The notes under the pieces: model-generated | Told to the model about the DNA's origin: nothing | Databases searched by the model: none | The model's input: only the letters and a program-made list of their open reading frames with translations | Assembly: GCA_934190785.1 (NCBI GenBank) | Contig: CAKPTA010000003.1 | Coordinates: forward strand, 1 to 64,000 | DNA: 64,000 nucleotides | Reading direction: 5' to 3' | Source: an uncultured Bacilli bacterium | GTDB taxonomy: Bacteria; Bacillota_I; Bacilli_A; RF39; UBA660 | Position numbers and translations under genes: made by a program | Shown here: in pieces, positions 15,387 through 24,858 of the stretch | Numbering within the stretch: position 1 is the stretch's first letter | Layout of the letters: every line of letters begins with the position of its first letter

Positions 15387-15390
15387 AATC

Positions 15391-15419
15391 TTGAAAATGA
15401 TATATATATTTGCTATAAT
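15391..15419 (+). promoter_or_regulatory. Sigma-A promoter
   Basis: TTGAAA (15391-15396), 17 bases, TATAAT (15414-15419) with TGC extension. It drives the HAD/glycosyltransferase fusion gene. Confidence 0.75.
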
Positions 15420-15465
15420 ATTAAGACAGAATATAAAGGGACAAATAAAGGAGTACTGATAAAAT

Positions 15466-18400
15466 ATGAACATTAATGAAATAAAAAGTTTGATAGATAA
15501 TTCGGATGTAATATGTTTTGATATATTTGATACTTTAGTATCTAGAAGTTGTTACCCTGATTATACTAAAAAAGCATGGTCAATTTATGTAAAAGATGTT
15601 TTTGGTTTAGAAAATTCAGTTCATGATATTTTGTCAAAAAGAAAAGAACTTGAATATGTGCTATGTGAAAAAAATAATACAAAACATGGTGAAAAAGAAT
15701 TTCAATATAATGAATTATTAAAAGAAATGTATAAATATTTACAAATAAAGATATCTTTTAAACAATTTTCTTCTAAATGTATAGAATTAGAAACTGATAT
15801 TGAAAAAAAAGTGCAACATGTAAAACCAGATGTAGTAGAAATTCTTAAATATTGCAAGAAAAAAAATAAAAATATTATTTGTATTTCTGATATGTATTTA
15901 TCAAAAGATATGTTATATGATATTTTTAAGTACCATAATATTGATAAATATTTTAATGAAATATATGTATCTAATGAAATATTTAAAACAAAAAGAAATG
16001 GTACAATCTATTCATATGTTGCGGATAAGTTAAAGGTATCTACTGATAAAATGCTTATGATAGGAGATAATTATCATTCTGATTATGAAAATGCCAAGAA
16101 TGCAGGTTGTAATTCCTTTTGGATAAATAATTCTAATGTTGAAAATTTTTATAAACGTAATTTAGAAAATGATAATGAAGATAGTATATTAAAGAAATTT
16201 GCCCTTAATTATCAAGATAAAAAAGAAACATTTGTACAAGAATATAAACTATATCAATTTATTTATAAACTTGGAATGTATATATATGCTAAGAATATAT
16301 CAAATATCACTGTAGAAGCAGAGCAAGAAATTAAAGAGCAAATAGAAGAAAGAATTTCATTCTTAAAGAATGAAAGTTGGTTATTATTTAAAAATAATAG
16401 CAAAACTAATGTTACAGTTAAGGTTAGCAATGATGAACTTAAATTATATGATGGTAAGAAAGAAGTTTTTTCTGAAGAAATCAAATTAAATTTGTTAAAT
16501 ATAAAAACATTTGAACAAATTGTAGATATGTTATTGAATAAAGACTATTCATTAGATAAAGTAAATGACATTTTAACTTCAAGAATAGATAGAGAAGAAA
16601 CGAACCAATTACTTTCAGAAGGAAAAAAAGAAAGTCTAATAAATGTTGGTAAAAGTTATAGTTATTTATTTTATAGATTTGCTAAATGGATGGCTAAAGA
16701 TTGTGAAGAAAAGGGTATAAAGAAAATTTATTTCTTTACAAGAGAAGGAGAGTTTTATAAAGAAATATTTGATGTAATAAAACCAGCATCAATTAAAAGC
16801 GAACTTTTAGAAGTTAGTCGTGTAGCAACATTTTGTTCTTCTCTTAGAAGTGTTAGTATTGATGAGTTAAAAAGAATTTGGAGCTTATATAGTAGTCAAA
16901 GTATGAAAGCTTTATGTAAATCATTAGATATTCCACTTCAAAAAATAGAGACACTACTATCTAAATATCACATATGTGCTTGTGAAGAAATTCTTTATCC
17001 GTTTCTAGATGAACGTGTAAAAGCATTATTTGAAGATAAATTATTTAAACAAATAGTTGAGTCATATATAAGTGAAAAAAGAGATTTGATAACAAAATAT
17101 TTTGCTTCAAAAGGTTTAGTTGATAAAAAACAAAATATAGCTATTGTTGATATTGGATGGCGTGGCACTATTCAAGATAATGTTTGCTATATTTTACCAA
17201 ATACAACAATATATGGATATTATTTTGCTCTTTATGACTTTTTAAATGAACAACCAGTTAACGCTTTTAAATATGGTTTCTTAAATCAATTTAAAGGTGG
17301 TCCAAAATATTTGTGGAATATAACTCCATTTGAAATGTTATGTAATAGTCCAAATGGAAGTACAACTGGTTATTCACTAGAAGGTGGAATTCATGCTGTA
17401 AGAAAAATAGATGAGTATGAAAATAGAAGTTATGATAATTGTATTAAGTATGTTCAAGCAGGTATTATAGAAGATATCAAAGAAAATAAAGATAATTTTG
17501 ATGATGAAGATAATAAAAGAATTTTCGATGTATTAACTAATATAATATATCAACCAAATTATGATGTTGCAAAAGCATATTTCAATTTAAAACATAATGA
17601 AGAGTTTGGTTTAGGTGATTATGTATATAAAAAGAAAAGTTTCCATTATAGTTGGCTTTTCTTAGGAGCTTTTTCTAAAAAGTATAGAACTAAGTTTAGA
17701 GATTCACTTATAAGTTCTACATGGACACAAGGATTTTTAAAGGTAAATAAAATGGGAATTTTAAACCAACACTATAAGAAAAAGTCTTTATGTAAGGGAG
17801 ATGAAGATTACGTGAGTACAAAAAAGAAAATAGCGTGGATTATTCCATATCCAATAAAAGGATCAGGAGGACATAGAACAATAGTCCAAAATGCCAATGC
17901 CTTAGTAAGAGAAGGATATGAGTGTGATTTATATGTAGATGAAGACTTTATATCAACATCTGAAGGAATGAAAAAGAAGATTGCAACATATTTTGATGAA
18001 TGTTTATGTGATGTATATGTAGGAGCTAAACTTAGAAAAAAATATGATTTGGTTTTTGCAACACATGCAATTTTAACTACTGATTATACAGCAGCTTGTG
18101 AATGTGAAAATAAAGGATATTTTATTCAAGATTTTGAGCCTTGGTTTATGCCTATGGGTGATTTATATTTATCTATGGAAAGATCATATAAATATAATTT
18201 CAAAGGTGCAAGTATCGGAAGATGGTTGGCTAATAAAATAAAAACAGAATATGGAAGTGAAGTAAAATATTTTAATTTCTGTGCAGATTTAAATGTATAT
18301 AAACCTTTAAATAATATAGAAAAAGAAAATGCTATATGCTTTATTTTCCAACCTGAAAAACCTAGAAGATGTCATGAATTAGGACTTAAGGCTTTAAAAT

Positions 18401-19020
18401 TAGTAAAAGAATTAAGACCAGATATTAAAGTATACTTATATGGCTCAAAAACAGAGTATAATCCCGGATTTGAATGTGAAAATCTTCACATTATGCCTAT
18501 AAGTGAATGTAATAAATTATATAATAAGTGTAAAGCTGGATTATGTATAAGTGCATCTAATCCATCAAGAATTCCGTTTGAAATGATGGCTGCAGGATTA
18601 CCAGTAGTTGATTTATATCGTGAGAATAATTTATATGATATGCCAGATAATGGAGTTTTACTTGCTGATTCAACACCTGAGGCAATTGCAACAGCATTAA
18701 TTAAAATAATTGATGATGAAAAGTTTGCAAAAGAAATGTCAAAAAACGGAAAAGCATTTATGAAAAATTATCCACTTGAAAAGGGATATGAACAATTCTT
18801 AGAAATAGTTGCTAGTATGTTTGATAATGAATATAAAAATACTGAATCAATTGAAAAAATATACAAAAAAGGACCAGTTTTACCTAGTGATGAAGTAATG
18901 AAAGTTTCATATATAATTCAACCAAAACCTATGTATAAAGAAACTGGACCATTTGTAAGAAAAATTGTAAGAATAAAAAAAGGAGTTATTAGACGAGTTC
19001 GACGTTTGATAGGTAGATAA
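15466..19020 (+). CDS. HAD-like / glycosyltransferase family 4 (WsaF-type) fusion protein
   Basis: 1184 residues; AAGGAG lies 12 bases before ATG. Residues 14-225 are a HAD-like hydrolase domain: VICFDIFDTLVSR (motif I), CISDMYLS, GDNYHSDYENAKNAG (motif IV). Residues about 390-770 contain IKKIYFFTREGEFYKEI and VDIGWRGTIQDN, a region that commonly follows this HAD domain in surface-polysaccharide proteins. Residues about 786-1130 are a GT-B glycosyltransferase of the WsaF/GT4 type: IAWIIPYPIKGSGGHRTIV, YFIQDFEPWF, CFIFQPEKPRRCHELGLKAL and SRIPFEMMAAGLPVVDLY. The C-terminus is very basic, suggesting membrane contact. It sits between GT2 genes and an ABC-2 exporter, so it probably adds and modifies sugars of the exported polymer. 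Confidence 0.8.
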   Translation: MNINEIKSLIDNSDVICFDIFDTLVSRSCYPDYTKKAWSIYVKDVFGLENSVHDILSKRKELEYVLCEKNNTKHGEKEFQYNELLKEMYKYLQIKISFKQFSSKCIELETDIEKKVQHVKPDVVEILKYCKKKNKNIICISDMYLSKDMLYDIFKYHNIDKYFNEIYVSNEIFKTKRNGTIYSYVADKLKVSTDKMLMIGDNYHSDYENAKNAGCNSFWINNSNVENFYKRNLENDNEDSILKKFALNYQDKKETFVQEYKLYQFIYKLGMYIYAKNISNITVEAEQEIKEQIEERISFLKNESWLLFKNNSKTNVTVKVSNDELKLYDGKKEVFSEEIKLNLLNIKTFEQIVDMLLNKDYSLDKVNDILTSRIDREETNQLLSEGKKESLINVGKSYSYLFYRFAKWMAKDCEEKGIKKIYFFTREGEFYKEIFDVIKPASIKSELLEVSRVATFCSSLRSVSIDELKRIWSLYSSQSMKALCKSLDIPLQKIETLLSKYHICACEEILYPFLDERVKALFEDKLFKQIVESYISEKRDLITKYFASKGLVDKKQNIAIVDIGWRGTIQDNVCYILPNTTIYGYYFALYDFLNEQPVNAFKYGFLNQFKGGPKYLWNITPFEMLCNSPNGSTTGYSLEGGIHAVRKIDEYENRSYDNCIKYVQAGIIEDIKENKDNFDDEDNKRIFDVLTNIIYQPNYDVAKAYFNLKHNEEFGLGDYVYKKKSFHYSWLFLGAFSKKYRTKFRDSLISSTWTQGFLKVNKMGILNQHYKKKSLCKGDEDYVSTKKKIAWIIPYPIKGSGGHRTIVQNANALVREGYECDLYVDEDFISTSEGMKKKIATYFDECLCDVYVGAKLRKKYDLVFATHAILTTDYTAACECENKGYFIQDFEPWFMPMGDLYLSMERSYKYNFKGASIGRWLANKIKTEYGSEVKYFNFCADLNVYKPLNNIEKENAICFIFQPEKPRRCHELGLKALKLVKELRPDIKVYLYGSKTEYNPGFECENLHIMPISECNKLYNKCKAGLCISASNPSRIPFEMMAAGLPVVDLYRENNLYDMPDNGVLLADSTPEAIATALIKIIDDEKFAKEMSKNGKAFMKNYPLEKGYEQFLEIVASMFDNEYKNTESIEKIYKKGPVLPSDEVMKVSYIIQPKPMYKETGPFVRKIVRIKKGVIRRVRRLIGR

Positions 19021-19023
19021 TTA

Positions 19024-19054
19024 AAAGTGATACAAATGTATCACTTTGTTTATT
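19024..19054 (+). terminator. Intrinsic terminator
   Basis: AAAGTGATAC (19024-19033), loop AAAT, GTATCACTTT (19038-19047), then GTTTATTT. Confidence 0.8.
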
Positions 19055-19063
19055 TCTATAAAC

Positions 19064-19092
19064 TTGAACTAAATAAAAAAGTTTGATATACT
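19064..19092 (+). promoter_or_regulatory. Sigma-A promoter of the exporter genes
   Basis: TTGAAC (19064-19069), 17 bases, TATACT (19087-19092) with TG extension. Confidence 0.7.
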
Positions 19093-19114
19093 TATTGAAG
19101 AAGGATGGTTGTAT

Positions 19115-19903
19115 ATGGCTATAAAAAATATAATTAATAATTTTAAAAAATATTGGTTTTTAATGCAACAAATGATATCAAGGGATTTTAAAGTGAAGTA
19201 TAAAAGATCTGTTTTAGGTGTTGTTTGGAGTTTATTATATCCACTTATGATGATGGGAGTAATGGCAATTGTATTCTCTCAAATGTTTAATACTCGTATG
19301 GAGGGCGTAAATTATTTAGTCTATTTATTAAGTGGACTTATTATGTTTAATTATTTTAGTGAAGCTACTTCATCAGCAATGACTTCAATTGTTGATAATT
19401 TTCAATTAATGACAAAAGTTTATATTCCAAAATATATTTTTCCACTTTCTAAGTGTTTATTTGTTGGAATTAACTTTGTTTTATCGTTGATACCACTTTT
19501 AGTAATAGTTTTAATAACACATGCTCCAATTACATTAGCATACTTTTGTCTACCATATGCATTTATATGCATGTTTCTATTCGCTGTTGGAGTTGGCTTA
19601 ATTATTTCAACTATATCTGTTTTTTTACGTGATATGTTTTATATATATGGTATTTTACTTACAATATGGAACTATTTCACTCCTATATTTTATGGAATAA
19701 ATATATTACCAGCAGGATTACAAAAAATATTTAAATTTAATCCATTGTATCAATTTATTACATTTGCACGCAGAATTTTATTAGATGGTATGGTTCCTCA
19801 TTGGACAGCTTGGTTATGGTGTGGATTATCAGCTATTTCTGTATTTGTTATAGGATGTTTTGTATTTAAATCAAAACAAGATAAATTTATATATTATGTA
19901 TAA
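19115..19903 (+). CDS. ABC-2 polysaccharide/teichoic acid exporter, permease (Wzm/TagG type)
   Basis: 262 residues from ATG 19115, with AAGGA 9 bases upstream; a TTG at 19109 is too close to that site. It has six hydrophobic segments and the family's N-terminal signature (SRDFKVKYKRSVLGVVWSLL). YFTPIFYGINILP and a late FNPLYQFITFARRILLDG are also typical of TagG/Wzm/RfbA permeases. It forms the membrane channel that exports a lipid-linked polymer with the ATPase encoded 10 bases downstream. Confidence 0.9.
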   Translation: MAIKNIINNFKKYWFLMQQMISRDFKVKYKRSVLGVVWSLLYPLMMMGVMAIVFSQMFNTRMEGVNYLVYLLSGLIMFNYFSEATSSAMTSIVDNFQLMTKVYIPKYIFPLSKCLFVGINFVLSLIPLLVIVLITHAPITLAYFCLPYAFICMFLFAVGVGLIISTISVFLRDMFYIYGILLTIWNYFTPIFYGINILPAGLQKIFKFNPLYQFITFARRILLDGMVPHWTAWLWCGLSAISVFVIGCFVFKSKQDKFIYYV

Positions 19904-19913
19904 GGAGAAGTTT

Positions 19914-20660
19914 ATGATAAAGTTAAAGAATGTTTCAATGAAATTTAATTTAGGCATAGAAAAAGGTTATTCTTTTAAAGAAGCATTTATTCATTTTTTT
20001 GATCCAAAAAGTCGTAAAAACAAAAAGAAAAAAGAAGATTTCTGGGCTTTACGTGATATTAATTTTGAAGTAAAGAAGGGTGAGGTAATAGGTCTAATTG
20101 GAAGTAATGGTGCAGGTAAAAGTACCCTTTTAAAAGTTGTTAGTGGTGTTATGAAACCAACTAAAGGTAAAGTTACTGTTAATGGAGTTATTTCACCTAT
20201 GATTGAGCTTGGAGCAGGAATGGATAGTGAACTTACTGCAAGAGAAAATATTTATTTAAATGGAGCCGTTTTAGGTTATAGTAAGAAGTTTATTGATGAA
20301 AAGTTTGAAGAAATAGTTGAGTTTTCTGAACTTCGTGAGTTTTTAGATGTTCCAATAAAGAATTTTTCATCTGGTATGTCAGCTAAATTAGCGTTCTCAA
20401 TTGCTACAATAGTTGATCCAGAAATATTAATTGTTGATGAAATTTTATCTGTTGGAGATATAAAATTCCAAGAAAAAAGTAAACAAAAAATGTTAGACAT
20501 GATTAAAGGTGGTACAACTGTACTATATGTTTCGCATTCGCTTGAATCAATCAAAGATTTATGTAGTCGTGTTATATGGCTTGAGCATGGAAAAATTGTG
20601 GAAATTGGTGATACAGAAGATATTTGTAATAAATATTATAAATCACAAATGGGAGAATAG
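19914..20660 (+). CDS. ABC-2 polysaccharide/teichoic acid exporter, ATPase (Wzt/TagH type)
   Basis: 248 residues from ATG 19914 with AAGGAG 6 bases upstream; longer in-frame starts run back into the permease gene. Walker A GSNGAGKST (63-71), a signature of SSGMSAKL and Walker B ILIVDEIL mark a Wzt/TagH-type ATPase. The conserved GAGMDSELTARENIYLNG follows Walker A, as in this subfamily. It ends after the nucleotide-binding domain, so the C-terminal carbohydrate-binding module of some Wzt proteins and the extension of TagH are absent. Confidence 0.9.
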   Translation: MIKLKNVSMKFNLGIEKGYSFKEAFIHFFDPKSRKNKKKKEDFWALRDINFEVKKGEVIGLIGSNGAGKSTLLKVVSGVMKPTKGKVTVNGVISPMIELGAGMDSELTARENIYLNGAVLGYSKKFIDEKFEEIVEFSELREFLDVPIKNFSSGMSAKLAFSIATIVDPEILIVDEILSVGDIKFQEKSKQKMLDMIKGGTTVLYVSHSLESIKDLCSRVIWLEHGKIVEIGDTEDICNKYYKSQMGE

Positions 20661-20675
20661 CCTTGCGCTATTTTT
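20656..20675 (+). terminator. Intrinsic terminator
   Basis: AATAGC (20656-20661) pairs with GCTATT (20667-20672), running into five T. Confidence 0.65.
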
Positions 20676-20681
20676 CTTATG

Positions 20682-20710
20682 TTGAAAAATATTATTTGAT
20701 ATGCTATACT
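20682..20710 (+). promoter_or_regulatory. Sigma-A promoter of galE
   Basis: TTGAAA (20682-20687), 17 bases, TATACT (20705-20710) with TGC extension. Confidence 0.75.
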
Positions 20711-20729
20711 CTAAGCATGAGGTGATTAT

Positions 20730-21734
20730 ATGAAAATATTGTTAACAGGTGGTGCTGGTTATATAGGAAGTCATACATGTGTTGAATTATTAAATGCAGG
20801 ATATGATGTTGTTGTTGCGGATGATTTATCTAATGCTAAGAAAAGTGTTATAGGTGAAATTGAAAAAATTACAAAGAAAAAAGTAAGCTTTTACGAAATA
20901 GATGTTAAAGATAAAGAAGCTTTAGATGAATTATTTGATAAAGAAAAAATAGATGCTGTAATTCATTTTGCTGGTTTTAAAGCAGTTGGAGAATCTGTAA
21001 AAAAACCTCTTAAATATTATCGTAATAATTTGGATTCTACACTATCATTACTTGAAGTTATGGAAAAACATAATTGTAAGAATTTTATCTTTTCTTCAAG
21101 TGCAACAGTATACGGAGCTCAAGATGTTCCAAAATATGTTGAAACAATGAAAAAACAAGTTCCATCAAATCCATATGGAAAAACAAAAGAAATGATAGAA
21201 GAGATTTTAGAAGATATGTATACATCTGATAATAGTTGGAATATTACATTATTAAGATATTTTAATCCTGTAGGAGCACATGAGTCTGGACTTATTGGTG
21301 ATGATCCAAAAGGTATTCCTAATAATTTAATGCCATATATTCTAAAAGTAGCAGTAGGTCAACTAGAATGTTTAACAATTTTTGGAAATGATTATGACAC
21401 AAAAGATGGTACATGTATTCGTGATTACATTCATGTTGTTGATTTAGCCAAAGGACACTTAAAGGCTTTAGATAAGGCATTTTCAGTAGCAAGTGGAGTT
21501 AATATATATAACCTTGGTTCAGGAAATGGCGTCAGTGTTAAAGAGTTAGTGGATACATTTGAACGTGTTAATAATATTAAACTTAATTATAAATATGGTG
21601 ATAGACGACCTGGAGATTTACCAGCCAATTATGCTGATGCAACAAAAGCATTAAAGGAACTTAATTGGAAAACTGAAAAAACACTTGAGGATATGTGTCG
21701 TGATTCATATAATTACATTTTATTACACAAATAA
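20730..21734 (+). CDS. galE: UDP-glucose 4-epimerase
   Basis: 334 residues, the usual length. It interconverts UDP-glucose and UDP-galactose with bound NAD. The Rossmann motif is GGAGYIGSH at the N-terminus; the catalytic residues S124, Y149 and K153 (SSSATVYG, YGKTK) fall at the same numbers as in E. coli GalE. GDRRPGDLPANYAD is the family's C-terminal signature. It supplies galactose-type donors to the surrounding glycosyltransferases. The GtrB-like gene follows after 20 bases. Confidence 0.95.
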   Translation: MKILLTGGAGYIGSHTCVELLNAGYDVVVADDLSNAKKSVIGEIEKITKKKVSFYEIDVKDKEALDELFDKEKIDAVIHFAGFKAVGESVKKPLKYYRNNLDSTLSLLEVMEKHNCKNFIFSSSATVYGAQDVPKYVETMKKQVPSNPYGKTKEMIEEILEDMYTSDNSWNITLLRYFNPVGAHESGLIGDDPKGIPNNLMPYILKVAVGQLECLTIFGNDYDTKDGTCIRDYIHVVDLAKGHLKALDKAFSVASGVNIYNLGSGNGVSVKELVDTFERVNNIKLNYKYGDRRPGDLPANYADATKALKELNWKTEKTLEDMCRDSYNYILLHK

Positions 21735-21754
21735 AAATAGAAGGCGTGAGATTT

Positions 21755-22702
21755 ATGCATAAAGAAAAAATAAGTATAATTATTCCATGTTATAATGAAG
21801 AAGAAGCTATACCTCTTTATTATGAAGAAATGAATAAGATAACAGAACAAATGGCTTTTGTTGATTTTGACTTTATATTTATAAATGATGGCTCAACAGA
21901 TAAATCATTATCTATAATGAAGGAATTAGCATCTACAGATAAACGAGTTCATTACCTATCATTTTCTAGAAATTTTGGGAAGGAAGCTGCTATGTATGCT
22001 GGACTTGAAGCTGCTAGTGGAGATTATGTAACAATTATGGATGTTGATCTTCAAGACCCGCCAACACTTCTTCCTGTTATGTACCATTTAATTAAAGATG
22101 AAGGTTATGATACTGTTGGGACAAGAAGAGTTACAAGAAAAGGAGAACCCCCAATTAGAAGTTTTTTTGCACGTATGTTTTACAAGCTTATTAATAAGAT
22201 GTCAAAAGTTGAAATGGTTGACGGTGCTAGAGATTATCGCCTCATGAAAAGAGAGGTTGTAGCTGCTATTGTTCAAATGAGAGAATATAATAGATATTCA
22301 AAAGGATTATTTAGTTTTGTTGGATTTAAAACTAAATGGTTAGAATATGAAAATGTTAAACGTGTTGCTGGAGAAACAAAATGGTCATTTTGGAAATTAT
22401 TTAAATATGCGATTGAAGGAATTGTAGCCTTTACAACATTTCCATTATCATTAGCAGCAATAATAGGTGTTTTGATGTGCTTTGTATCTTTTGTAGCAAT
22501 TCTTGTTATTATAGTTAAAACATTAGCGTTTGGTGATCCTGCTATTGGATGGCCAAGTATGGTATGTATCTTGCTTTTTGTAAGTGGAATAGAACTTTTA
22601 TGCATGGGTATTATTGGACAATATTTAGCTAAAACTTATCTAGAAACAAAACATAGACCAATATATATTGTAAAGGAAACTAATATAAAGGAATCAAAAT
22701 GA
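21755..22702 (+). CDS. Glycosyltransferase family 2, GtrB/DPM1-like with two membrane segments
   Basis: 315 residues from ATG 21755; a GTG at 21746 lies only one base after the ribosome binding site AAGG. It has the dolichyl-phosphate-mannose-synthase-like core: IIIPCYNEEEAIPLYYEEM, FINDGSTDKS, MDVDLQDPP and GTRRVTRKGEPPIRSFF. Two transmembrane segments lie near residues 228-255 and 265-290. GtrB-type enzymes charge undecaprenyl phosphate with one sugar, which a GtrA-like protein then flips. A GtrA-like gene is at 24859, so the pair may decorate the exported polymer. Confidence 0.88.
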   Translation: MHKEKISIIIPCYNEEEAIPLYYEEMNKITEQMAFVDFDFIFINDGSTDKSLSIMKELASTDKRVHYLSFSRNFGKEAAMYAGLEAASGDYVTIMDVDLQDPPTLLPVMYHLIKDEGYDTVGTRRVTRKGEPPIRSFFARMFYKLINKMSKVEMVDGARDYRLMKREVVAAIVQMREYNRYSKGLFSFVGFKTKWLEYENVKRVAGETKWSFWKLFKYAIEGIVAFTTFPLSLAAIIGVLMCFVSFVAILVIIVKTLAFGDPAIGWPSMVCILLFVSGIELLCMGIIGQYLAKTYLETKHRPIYIVKETNIKESK

Positions 22703-22711
22703 TTCTTTTTT
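22691..22711 (+). terminator. Intrinsic terminator
   Basis: GAATCA (22691-22696), loop AAA, TGATTC (22700-22705), then six T. The stop codon of the GtrB-like gene lies in the second arm. Confidence 0.8.
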
Positions 22712-22721
22712 ATTTTCGCTG

Positions 22722-22750
22722 TTTACTAAATATTTGATATAAAGTATAAT
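22722..22750 (+). promoter_or_regulatory. Sigma-A promoter
   Basis: TTTACT (22722-22727), 17 bases, TATAAT (22745-22750). It drives the operon of five genes from 22767 to at least 25275. Confidence 0.75.
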
Positions 22751-22766
22751 TATATTAGGTGGTAAT

Positions 22767-23900
22767 ATGAAGAAAATAACTATTTTAGCGCTTCACCTAG
22801 GATATGGCGGAATAGAGAGAGCTATTAGTATGGTTGCTAATGCTTTATCTAGTGAATATAATGTTGAGATAGTCTCAACATATAAACTTTATGATAAACC
22901 TATATTTTCTTTAAATGAAAACATTAGCGTCAAATATTTACTAAGCGATAAACCTAATCGTAATGAATTTATAAAAGCATTAAAAAAACTAAATTTTATT
23001 GCTGCTTTAAAAGAAGGTATAAAAGCAATAAAAATTTTGAAAATGAAAAAGACATATATGATTAATTATATAAAAAATTGTGATAGTGATATAATTATTT
23101 CTACTAGAGATATTCATAATTCATGGCTTGGAACTTATGGAAGTAAAAATTGTCTAAAAATAGGATGGGAACATAATCATCACAACAACAATAATAAGTA
23201 CATAAATAAAGTTGTAAAATCTGTAAAAAACTTAGATTATTTTGTATTAGTTTCTAAAGAATTGAATGATTTTTATCAAAGTAAACTTATAAACACAAAA
23301 TGTAAATGTGTATATATACCAAATGCAATTGATAACATTCCAAGTGAACCTTCAAGTCTTGATGAAAAAAATTTAATTAGTATTGGAAGACTTTCTAAAG
23401 AAAAAGGATTTTTAGATTTGATTGATGTATATAAAATAGTACATGAAAGTTTTCCTGAATGGAAATTAAATATAATCGGTGATGGTGTCTTAAGAAATAA
23501 AATAGAGAAAAAAATTGATGATTATGGACTATCAGACAGTGTAATTTTACATGGTTATAAAACAACAGATTATGTAAATAAAATGCTTAAATCATCATCT
23601 ATTTATATAATGACGTCATTTACAGAATCATTTGGAATTGTTTTATTGGAAGCATTTTCTTATGGTATACCAGCTGTATCATTTACTAGTGCTAGAGGCG
23701 CTAATGAAATTATTACAAATAATTGGGATGGCTATTTAATTAAAAATAGAAATAAAGAAGAAATGGCTAAGAGGATATGTGAATTAATTTCTGGACATAA
23801 CCGTAGGGTGGTAATGGGTAATAATGCCCTAAAAAAAGCTAACGAATTTTATATAGATGAAATAAAAAATAAATGGATTCTATTAATAGAAAAAGGATGA
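22767..23900 (+). CDS. Glycosyltransferase family 4
   Basis: 377 residues of the GT-B fold. The N-terminus has the Gly-rich HLGYGGIERAIS loop. The C-terminal half has ISIGRLSKEKGFLDLI and the ExFGxxxxE motif SFTESFGIVLLEAFSYGIP that binds the nucleotide sugar. It is a retaining transferase of the EpsF/CapM kind. It lies 4 bases before the Alg14-like gene. Confidence 0.9.
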   Translation: MKKITILALHLGYGGIERAISMVANALSSEYNVEIVSTYKLYDKPIFSLNENISVKYLLSDKPNRNEFIKALKKLNFIAALKEGIKAIKILKMKKTYMINYIKNCDSDIIISTRDIHNSWLGTYGSKNCLKIGWEHNHHNNNNKYINKVVKSVKNLDYFVLVSKELNDFYQSKLINTKCKCVYIPNAIDNIPSEPSSLDEKNLISIGRLSKEKGFLDLIDVYKIVHESFPEWKLNIIGDGVLRNKIEKKIDDYGLSDSVILHGYKTTDYVNKMLKSSSIYIMTSFTESFGIVLLEAFSYGIPAVSFTSARGANEIITNNWDGYLIKNRNKEEMAKRICELISGHNRRVVMGNNALKKANEFYIDEIKNKWILLIEKG

Positions 23901-23904
23901 TACA

Positions 23905-24378
23905 ATGAAGAAAGTTTTATTTATATCAAGTACTGGTGGACATTTAACTGAGTTATTAGAGCTAAAACCATTGTTTAAAAAATATGATTATCATATTATT
24001 ACTGAAAAAACAAAATCAAATGCATCTTTAAAAAAAGAATATAGAGATAAAATATCTTATTTAGCATACGGTACTAAAGAGCATATGTTAGGATATATAT
24101 TTATTTTTCCGTGGAATTGTTTAAAAAGTTTATATTTCTTTTTTAAAATTAGACCTGATGCGATTATAACAACTGGTTCACATACAGCAGTACCAATGTG
24201 TTATATTGCAAAAATATTTCGAAAAAAAGTTATTTACATTGAAACATTTGCTAATATGAATACTAAAACTCTTGCTGGCAGAATGGTATATCCAATAGCA
24301 GATATGTTTATTGTTCAGTGGGAATCTATGATGAAGTTATATCCTAAAGCTGTATATGGGGGGTGGATTTTTAGATGA
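23905..24378 (+). CDS. Alg14/PssD-like glycosyltransferase subunit
   Basis: 157 residues. VLFISSTGGHLTELLELKPL and TTGSHTAVPMCYIAKIF are hallmarks of Alg14 and of bacterial PssD/CpsF/EpsE partners. This membrane-associated subunit binds acceptor and recruits the catalytic Alg13-like subunit, encoded next with a 4-base overlap. Together they act as a two-subunit GT-B enzyme that adds the second sugar on a lipid carrier. Confidence 0.88.
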   Translation: MKKVLFISSTGGHLTELLELKPLFKKYDYHIITEKTKSNASLKKEYRDKISYLAYGTKEHMLGYIFIFPWNCLKSLYFFFKIRPDAIITTGSHTAVPMCYIAKIFRKKVIYIETFANMNTKTLAGRMVYPIADMFIVQWESMMKLYPKAVYGGWIFR

Positions 24379-24848
24379 TATTAGTAACACTAGGTACACA
24401 AGATAAACCATTTACACGACTTTTAAAAGCTGTTGAAACAGAAATAAAAAATGGTACAATTAAAGACAAAGTTGTTGTTCAGGCAGGATTTACAAAATAT
24501 AGTTCTAAATATATGGAGATATTTGATTTAGTTTCAATGGATGAATTTGATAAATTATTAGATAAAGCAGAGTTTGTAATTACCCATGGTGGAGTTGGAT
24601 CTATTTTAGGTGCTCTTAGAAAAAATAAAAAAGTAATTGCTGTTGCTAGAACTGCCAAATATAGGGAGCATACAAATGATCATCAAAAACAAATTGTAGA
24701 TAGTTTTTCAAAAAGTGGTTATATTCTAGAATGCCTAGATTTAGATCATTTAAGTGATACCATAAGTAAAATAGATACATTTAAGCCCAAAAAATATAAA
24801 GCTGGTAATAAAAAGATGCTAGATATTATTACAAATTTTATAGAGTAG
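24375..24848 (+). CDS. Alg13/PssE-like glycosyltransferase catalytic subunit
   Basis: 157 residues: MILVTLGTQDKPFTRLLKAV, FVITHGGVGSILGALRKNK and HQKQIVDSFSKSGYI are the Alg13/PssE (GT28 C-terminal half) signatures that bind the UDP-sugar. It overlaps the Alg14-like gene by 4 bases, consistent with a stoichiometric complex. Confidence 0.88.
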   Translation: MILVTLGTQDKPFTRLLKAVETEIKNGTIKDKVVVQAGFTKYSSKYMEIFDLVSMDEFDKLLDKAEFVITHGGVGSILGALRKNKKVIAVARTAKYREHTNDHQKQIVDSFSKSGYILECLDLDHLSDTISKIDTFKPKKYKAGNKKMLDIITNFIE

Positions 24849-24858
24849 GAAAATAAAA

